Source: Camarhynchus parvulus | Lineage: Eukaryota > Chordata > Aves > Passeriformes > Thraupidae | Direction of reading: 5' to 3' | Assembly (NCBI RefSeq): GCF_901933205.1 | Contig: NC_044572.1 | Coordinates: 35,123,501 to 35,187,500 of the forward strand | DNA length: 64,000 bases | Shown: one piece after another, positions 13,701-22,700 of the stretch | Layout: every line of letters starts with the position of its first letter | Position numbering within the stretch: the stretch's first letter is position 1 | Position numbers and translations under genes: made by a program | Notes under the pieces: model-generated | Seen by the model: only the letters and a program-made list of their open reading frames with translations | The model's database searches: none | What the model was told of the DNA's origin: nothing

Positions 13701-16700
13701 AAAAACTGGTAATGGGAGAGAAGGTTAATTGCCACCAGATTCATAAAAATAATTTACATTGTCAGCAAAAGAGAGAGCTTTCCTTCTGCCCATAATAAAA
13801 TTCTGATGTCAAATGTATTCATTGATCTTTAATGTTATCGTTATATGTCTCACAAAATAATTAGGGAAAAGCTCAACATGTTTTGACCTTTTTTTTGTTT
13901 TAGTTTTTTATCTAGTTCGGATAAATAATTTTCTACACAGGTGTCTTCCCAGTGTTTCCTGTAAAATATGACCAGGAGAAGGAATCTACTATGATGATAC
14001 AATTCATTGCACATTAGAAGTGTAAATACTTGGTACTATTAAGTTCTCTGAGTAAAAGTATGTAGTGCCTTTGGATGGAATAATGCTTTATTTTATCTTA
14101 CTTATGGCTCCTATCTAATTTAGAGTTCTAGTACTGGATCATCTTTTCACATCACCTGATGGGTTTACTCTGAAAGAAAGGCCCATGACTGCCTGACTGT
14201 TGGGTTGTCCAGAAGGCTAGAGGTACATTTTTCCTGCAGCTGTCCTGTTTATGTAGATCTGTATTACTTGAAGTACTTTGCAAATGCATTCAAGAGCATA
14301 TTTAAAACCAGAGTAAATACAAGCCATTTATGGGACAGTATGTGTGAACTGTGACTGAACTACCTGTCCAGAGTCGAGAGGATTTCCCCTTTTCTGTGTG
14401 CAGGGGTACTCTTTAAAATCTGAAGATTATAATTAGTATTAATATAAACTTTTCCAAATGGCTGGTGTCTTCTGCATTTACATCACTTTAGTATCTGAGC
14501 ACGTATGTCTCTTAAATATTTTAAGTATCGTAGGAGCTCAGAGGGTAGGTCGATGCTCCCGTCTGTCTTGCAGGATGTAAAGTGACATTCTGAAGGTGAT
14601 GCAAATATCACAGCAGAGTGTACCCAGAAATGGAGCTCATTGCCATGCATTTTAGTCAGTTTTCCCTAGAAAAAGTCTCTCAGTTCTTAATTTGTCTGAT
14701 ACAACTCAATTTAGGATGTTAACATTGTGATTATTCAGGGTAAAACCTGGAGTGGTCCATGTATAGAAAGTGTAAAAATAGAAACTTGTTCTTCTAAACT
14801 AAGCAATCCACTTTCACAGAACTCCTGACTGGAAGAAGCTGTTACAAACCACTGGCTGTGCCACTCCACCACAGGATACTGCACATTACCAGGTAGTTCT
14901 GCACAGGGACCTGGTGACTTGTGCTTCACAAAAAACACTTCTGCCAGGGAGGATCCAGCCTTGATCTGAAGTATTATCAAGAGATTGATAATCTGCTGCT
15001 GCCTGTGGCTTGTCTGTTTGCATCTCACATTAATTCACCAAATGCCTGTCTCTGCTGCTGAGTCCTCCCCACCATTCCCAGTACAGGTTGTCGTGTGCAG
15101 GCAGACCATCCCTCAGACTTCAGGGCTGACAGTCAAAACAGAGTTGCTGAAATCTGAGCTGTTGCCTCCACTATTTTGAACACTGCTTTGGCTCTTTCTT
15201 TTGCACCTCCAGGTTTCCACAATGTAATTTTAAAAATCTGGAGACCAGAACTGAGCTTGGTATTCCATTTTTGCTCACACTGTATTTTTCTGAAAGGATG
15301 AGACATATTGGAGGAGTGTACTACTCCTCCTTGCCATACTTGGTAATTCAGGCTTGCTGCTGGAGCCCCCTTCCAGGTCCAGGCTTGTGGGACTTGGAAT
15401 GCAGGCTTTAGTTTCAGAGATACGACCATTATTTGTAATACAGTCCCTTTCAGTTTTACGTTTGACCTTTTTACATTGTGCATTTTCTTTCTCCTTTCCC
15501 CCTCCAAGTAGCAGTGGGAAAACATGTTTTGGTTTGTTGTTCTTTTCAAACAGCCTCAAGCTGCACTGATTTAGATCTCTCTCTATATTTATGCTGTCCT
15601 CATTAATAGTTCCACTAGTCTTAGTTACCAGCTTCAAATTCTGAAAGGTTTATTTCCAACATTGATGATTTACAGTCTGAAACATCACTCTAAAAAATAT
15701 GATTTGATGGTATTTTCCTATTTACAAGTATTTTTAAGACCTGATAGATAGCCTAAACATTAGTCCCATACTTTACTGCATATCATAGCTGAGTGTGTAA
15801 TTTAGGACACTGAAGACAAAACGCGGTGGAGTTGGGTGAGATGAAAATGAAGTAATTCTTATGTTCAGGCTATTTACATGTGTGGTTTGTTCCATTCTGT
15901 TTCTAAGTATGTACTGAACGTGACGTTCATTGTGTCTGAAATAGTAGCAGAATAACCTAGTGGTTGCTAAGGTAATGAGAACCCACCGTTCCTTTACCAA
16001 TTCCTGTAAATAAAGTATGGAATTTAATTTCACTCTATGTTACCTGAGGCAGCTCTGGCATCTGATAAAACAAATGATCTTCACATTCTTCTCCACTTCC
16101 CTTCTGATTTTCATTGAAATACTGAGATGTTTCTCTTTTTGTAAATAAGTGAGGCTGCCCTGCAGATGGTGGGGTAGAAGGTAGCCTAAGAATTACATCT
16201 TTTATCTTGCAGCTGTTTTCCCTCTGTGACTTAAAATGTATTTGTCTTCCTGCTGAAACACTTCTGTTGCATGTGATCAGGGCTGAAGATTTGACAGCCA
16301 TAAGAGTTCCTCTTTGTTTTTCTCCTGATGCAGAACTTACATGTTTGTTATCTGTGCTTGTGCTATGGATTGCAAGCACAGCATGAGTGTGAATCCAAGA
16401 TTTATTTCTTCATTAAAGAAAGGAAGGTTGTCTCAAAAAATAATATGGTAAATCCAGAAATTTGCAAATGCTGGACACCAGTAGATGGTGAGATACTTAC
16501 CTGGTGAAACGATGCTTGGCAAGGATTATCACTGGCCTTGGGAGTGCGGGCAGCAAACAAAACATCCAAAGGAGCTCTGACTGCTGTGAAACCAGGCAAC
16601 ACTACACCCCAGACCATCTTGACTTCGTAATGGAAAAAGAGAATCCATATCAAGCTCCTCAGCAGCTAATCAATCATCCGAGTCCACCAGGCTGGGCATG

Positions 16701-19700
16701 GAAGATTGAATCTCTTACGTACATTAAGAGGAAAAAGAAGCTGGGGCATGGGATGGAGTTATGCTTAGAGTAAGGGAATCTGCTGTAAGAGAGAGGCAGC
16801 TTCTTAGGCTGCATTATGGGATGGCAGAACAATATTCCTGCTTTTTTATGCCACAAATTTTTGTCTTGCTTGTGTTACATTGATACCAAGTTATGGGTCA
16901 CTTGCCACAAGTCACCACAAGTTGCTTATTTTAACCTAATAGCTGTCTGGGTATCAAGACTTTGTATTCTAATAGCCTGTCTGCCCAGAAAAGTAGATCT
17001 GGGAGGTGAAGTGGACAGCTGGCATAATATATGGACACTTGAACCCGGAAACGAAAGACAGCTGCTAGGTCTAATTTTAAACATAGCTCTTGATCAGATC
17101 CCCCTAGATCCTGCTTGTCCTGCCACGGCAAAGTCATTAGTGGGAGTAGAGACACAAGAAGTTGAATATATTGGTAAAGAGCTTTTGTGAGGAAGGGAAT
17201 CACCTTTGTTCCAGTTATGGTATTTCCATTTTTCACAGTAAGTACTGTCAGCTTCCAGAGAAGGGGAGTGGAAATGGTTTGTGGCTGGTACACAGTCTAA
17301 CACCGCTGACACGGGCAGCTCTTCTGGGGCCTCGTAATGGACAGTGGGACTCCCTGTTCTGCAACTACGAGGGCAGGCAGCGCTGTTCCAAACGAGGAAA
17401 ATGTAGCAGAGTGGGGGTTTTCCTAACATTTTAAACTAGCACGTGGTTACATATCAGCCGGTTGTAATTCCGAGTTTTTACATCAGGGCTCGGGAATGCG
17501 GCGGCGTTAGCGGCGGTCTGGAGCGCCATCTAGCGGGGCGGAGCAAATCCCGCTGGCTGGGTTTGGATTTTTTTTAGCAAGTACAAAAATTACCACGAAT
17601 AATATCCTACTGATAGAATTCTTCGCTTGGGATTAGCGAGTTAGACACATTATTAATTCAGCAGCTTGTTAAGTGTTTTCAAGTTTCTGTTTTGCTTTCA
17701 GAATGTCATTACCAAGCTGGGTTGGCTTTGGAGGTTTTTTCAAGTGTGACGGTATTGTTCAGTTTTATTACAACTATGATGCTTAAATTAAGGGCAATGG
17801 AAACATTGCTGGTACTCGTCCTCTTTAGGGAGTTATCTAACTTCAGGGAATTTTGGTAGCAAGCAGAACATTGCTCCTCTGATGTGAAGATTCCCCTTTA
17901 TTAGACTGCTCTGTTAATCACAATAGGTTTGGGAATAACAGCTTTGCTATCTGCTTTTAAAAAGTGAAACATCCCATTTTTTAAAATATATGCTTTTTTA
18001 ATATATATAAACTTGAAGAAGTAAGAATAAAGAATAAATTTTGTTTGTTTTACTAAAGAACTTTAAACTACAACTTGACTTTACACTTACCAAGCTTGGT
18101 TAGGATAGAAACTTTACTAAAACATAATTGTATTATTCTAAAGGCATTCTGCTTAAACTGGTGTTAATCTCCAGTACAGACAGACAGTCTAAATAAGTTA
18201 ATGATCACATTCAAATATAAGTGCAGCATGCATTTATCTATCTCTTTTCCTAAGAAAAGTGGATAAACCAGGTATTTATTATATTTTGACACATAAAAAT
18301 TTTGATGTAAAGCATTGTAAATAGTGTGATAAGAGCTGATAGAGGCAGTTGGAGCTGGAGTTGTGGGACAGAGGCCATAAATGGCCAAATTAGTTCACAT
18401 TTCATTTAAGCATGCTTCCTAATTTGCTTTCAACAGTATTAGCCTAACTAGTATTAGTTTTATGGTATATTTAAACTTTCAGCTTTCCTGCCTCCTGCAC
18501 AACCAAATGCTGCTCCTGTTGATTTGACTCAAAGGCTTGGGAGTGACAGCTGCCAGGGAGGGCTTATTTCAAGTCTTCTATCCCATGTTTGGCTCTGTAT
18601 CCTTTCTAAACACACATTTTTGTCTGTACCTCCCATCTAAAGCTCTTCTTGTCAACAGGCAAGCTCAGAGATACCAAAATTGCGAAAGGACGAGCAGAAA
18701 GCACGAAACGCGCTCCTGGCTGATATCCAGCAGGGAACTCGCCTGAGGAAAGTGACCCAAATCAACGACCGCAGTGCACCACAGATTGAAAGTGAGCATG
18801 GGCTCCTCAGCAAGGCCCTGGGGGAGCTTTGCTGAAGCCTCAGGCATGGGTGGAGGTCAGGTGGACAGTTTAAAATTAAAGAGCAGGTTTGAAGGTCAGC
18901 AAAGGTCTGCATCATCGTATGGCTTTAGGATGCAGAGAGGGGACACTTTTTAAACGTGCATGCTGCTCTGAGATCAATGACTCGTAAGTCTCCAACTGGT
19001 TATCACCTGAACAGGCATTCCTTTTTCCAAAATAAATAATGAATGATGAAATCCTTAAGAGCATTTCAATAAGATAATTTGGTAGGAATTGTTGGCTCTA
19101 GCAGAAGAATTGTTCTTTATTAGATTAAAAGAACAAAAAAAAAACACACTGAAAAATTCTGGAAATGTGAATTCACAATTAGGCCTAACATAGCTACTTG
19201 TTGGTGTCATGCTTTGTGTGAGGTTGAAGAGCACCAGAGGGTGCTGGGCTCCAAGGTCAGAGAGGGATGGCAGTTCCTGTATAACAGTACAGGGAAGAGT
19301 TTAGCCTTGGCTTTTATTGCCACCAGGCCTTAGCAGCCTCGGGGCAAGGATGAAATGATTTTCTGATATATCCTGCATTTTTCGTTCTTTTTAACAGAAC
19401 CCAAAGGAGCTAACAGAGATGGAGGTAGCCCAGCTGTTAATAAAGGTGGCTCTCAGCAGCCTTTGGGAGGCTTATTTGCTGGTGGCTTTCCTGTTCTCAG
19501 ACCAGCAGGCCAGAGGGACATGACAGGTAAGGGCTTCATTTGTATGAAAGCAGAGCAGGGTGGGCAGAAATTTGGGATGAAAAGTAATTTGGGATTAGCT
19601 TTGCTGATTGATTTTTATTGGGGTTTTCTTCTGAATGCTTAGTTCATCATGTGACCATGGAAGGCTCAATTAATAATGTGATTGAAGCCACCTTTCTAGA

Positions 19701-22700
19701 TCTCAGGTGCCTTATTTCTTAAAACATAAATAAAAAGCTATCTCCACACTTGGTAAGAAAGAGATTAAATAGATCTCTGTAGCTGGGGTTTTTACATTAT
19801 TTTAATGAAAGTTTTAATTGAGTCTTGAATACAGTATTGAAATCTGAGCTTATCAGTTTCAGAACAAATGGCGAAGTCATATTCCTTCCCTCCACTGTTG
19901 TATATTTCTACAGTATTACAGTCCTGTGTATGACTTTAAAGATTCATATTTAAGATTTTTGCCCTCTGGATTTTATAGAGTACAGCTTTGATCCAACAAG
20001 GTAATTTACTGATCTGAAAAATAAGGGTATTGTTGCTTCACAATGACAGGAGGAAGGCACATGGGGAGCCCCACTGCTGCTTTCACCTCAAGAAGTGTCA
20101 GTATCAATGAGAAATGACTTTTATAGTCACAGTAATGACCTCTGACACTGCTGAGCAGCTGATGCCTGCTCAGGAAGCACAAAGCAAAGTAGATTTTTGT
20201 AGGGAAAGACAGAACTTTGCTCTTCCTGAAGGTTTTTTGCTTCCAAAAGGCAAGCCAAAGATGCACAGCACTGTGTGTGGTGGGGCTTTTGACATAGCTT
20301 CTGTGGCAGTAACTACTTTGAATTGTTCTTAAAACTATGGCCATACCTATCAGACTGTGTGAGTGTTGAATGAGATGCCTTTTTTGGCATCTTGCTTTGT
20401 GATAAATCCTTGACATTTACACAGGAAAAGACATTTTGTAAGTTCAAGAGTCTTCGGGCATTTGCTGTTAAAAAGGAAATACCAGAATGTGTGCCTTCTG
20501 GAAAGCCTTTGAGGCCTTGCTTTTAAAAACTTGGGTTTTATCTGTGGAGCTGAGGTTTCTGTAATATTTGTGTGAATTTTTTGATCCTGAGCAAGTACTT
20601 AACTTGAAGGATGCCAGTTGATGTGTGTCAGACTGCTCATGTACTTTTCACCAGGAGTCGCAATACCCAGCGGGCTGTACCAGGCAAGATGAGGCTGGTG
20701 TGAAGCCCCAGGCTCTGCAGAAAAGTTCCTTCTTCTTAAACTGTTCCATTCTGCAGAAGTTGAGGAGCAGGGATGGGATAAAGGTCTCCCAGCAGGTCGT
20801 CATATAACTAAGCAGAATCCCTGGTGCCCACTGGAATGCATCACCTCCTAAGCCCCATTACAGCGTGGGCAACCGGGATGAATGAGTTTGATCCCTCCGG
20901 GTATCCACTGGGGAGGGGAAGATGAAGAGCTTGCCTTTATCTCTGTTCGGTCTGAGGAGTGGGAACGCAATCTCGGTGTGTAACATGTGATATCTGGTTT
21001 CCAGCAGGGAAGCTCTCCGGAGGCCGAGCAGCATCCCCCAGACCCTCCGCACCGCCGAGCAGCGGCGCTGCCAAGGCGAACAGCACCCCCTCGCAGCCGG
21101 CCGAGGTTCCACGGGCAGCTGTCCCACCGGAGCCTCCCGGCACCTCCAGAGCCGCAGCGGGAGCGGGTCCCGGGCGGCCCAGCCTGCCCGCGCCCCCTCC
21201 GCCGCCCCCCGCTTCCAGCAAGCCTTCCCTCACCTTCCCTCCTCCTCCCCCTGTGCCCCCTCCGGCCGATCGCCCTGCCAAGGGGGTGACCCCCGGCGCT
21301 GCTCCCCCGGCCCCGCTCCCTCCCCCTCAGGCTGACAAACCCGCCAAGCCTCAAGCAGGCGCTTCGCATCCGCCCCCGCCGCCCCCTCCTCCTCCTCCTC
21401 CCCCCCCGCTGCCCCCCGTGCCCCCCTGCGGGCTGCCGGGCAGGGCCGCCGAGGCCTCTGCGGCCGCCGCCGCTCCGGCCGAGGGAAGGGACTGTCCCCC
21501 TCCCGCGCCGCCGCCGCCACCGCCGCCACACGCCCATCCCCCGCCCGCGAACAGGCTCTCCTTTCCCCCCTCCCCGGCCTTCAGCGGTGCCGACGTGCCC
21601 CCTCCGCTGCCCCCCAAGTCTCCCCACCTGCTGTCCCAGTTCCATAAGCCGAGCAACATCCAGTCGCTGCCGCTGCCACCCACCCCCGGCCCCCCTCAGC
21701 CCGCAGCCGTGGGGGAGACCAGGAAGAAGAGAGCTGGCCGAGGCGCAGGTGAGAGAGGCACCTCCGAAGGAAGGAGGCTTTTCCTTCCTTCGGATAGCGG
21801 GGAAAATCACAGAATTATTTGGGTTGGAACAGGACCTTGAAGATTATTTAGTTCTTCAAGGCCGCTTTCCAACCCAAACCATTCTATTACACTGGTGGCT
21901 GGAGAGCATGGAGGGGCAGGGATGAAGAGCACATATGGGAGGAATACCTGTAGGTGATGAATACCCAACACACTTGGCTTTTTGAAGTGCCAGGCAGTTC
22001 TTAGCACTGGGCACACATGCCTTATCGTTTAAGCTGCCACTCTTGGAAGTGACATGCAGATCAGTGGAGACAAGTCTTAGGACCACTGGGCTGCTTCTTG
22101 CTTTTGTATTGGCATTGGTGTGTCTCGAACAGTGGTACCTGACAGGCTCAGGTGCGGGAGCAGACTACACACCACGGTGTCTGCCAGGTCAGCAGCTGCT
22201 CATGTGCCAGCCTGCCTAGGATACCAGTCTACAGCTGTACCCATGCAGGAGCAATACTGGCAACAGCTGGGAAACACTAGAGAACGTAATGAAACAGAGA
22301 TGGGGCAGCTACCAGCCACAGGTGAGCAAAAGCAAATCTCGCTGCAGCCCTCTGCTGTTCAATAAAGGGAAGCAGCCAGTGCCTCCTGCAATCAAGGTGG
22401 TTGTGCCAAAAGCTTCTCCACCTACTTGGGAAATAGGGTATTATCCAGTATTTCCTTGAGTAGATGATAGAAGGAAATTTTGTTAGACTCCTCTAATGTA
22501 ATGAAAATAATAAAAAATATGAGCCTAGGTCTGTGTGGGTTTGAGAAATGGAGACAGCTACTTAACAGGGAACATCTGAAAGAGAATGTTCTGTACCCTG
22601 TATTTTAGCAGCCACATGTCAGGAGAAAGATTACTGGTTCCCTTTGAGAGCCAGGGTAAAGGCCGTGTAAGTACAGCAGGTCAGGTGCCTTGTGGTGGTG

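Larger units (their letters stand above)
4706..18658 (+). other. WIPF3 intron (about 14 kb), no exon or gene seen
   Basis: The span is AT-rich non-coding DNA. It contains a perfect hairpin (9588-9620), a TAAT-dense stretch (9970-10110), an antisense 150-codon open frame (12460-12912) of no recognised family, and a small CpG-rich patch with a CTCF-like motif (17480-17560). I see no recognisable RNA gene. Confidence 0.8.

Noticed and set aside
18481..18530. Possible extra WIPF3 exon after the acceptor-like TTTCAG at about 18475-18480
   Set aside because: In the phase required by exon 1 it reaches TGA after 14 codons, and exon 1 joins 18659 directly in frame.
19231..19244. Second CTCF-like match (GCACCAGAGGGTGC)
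   Set aside because: It matches 12 of 14 positions, but with mismatches at two strongly conserved ones (first C and the C of GGC) and no CpG-rich context.
20848..21810. 320-codon minus-strand open frame and other frames over the WIPF3 proline-rich exon
   Set aside because: They are Gly/Arg-rich or Arg/Pro-rich shadows caused by GC-rich proline codons. The plus-strand frame alone continues in phase into flanking WIPF3 exons.
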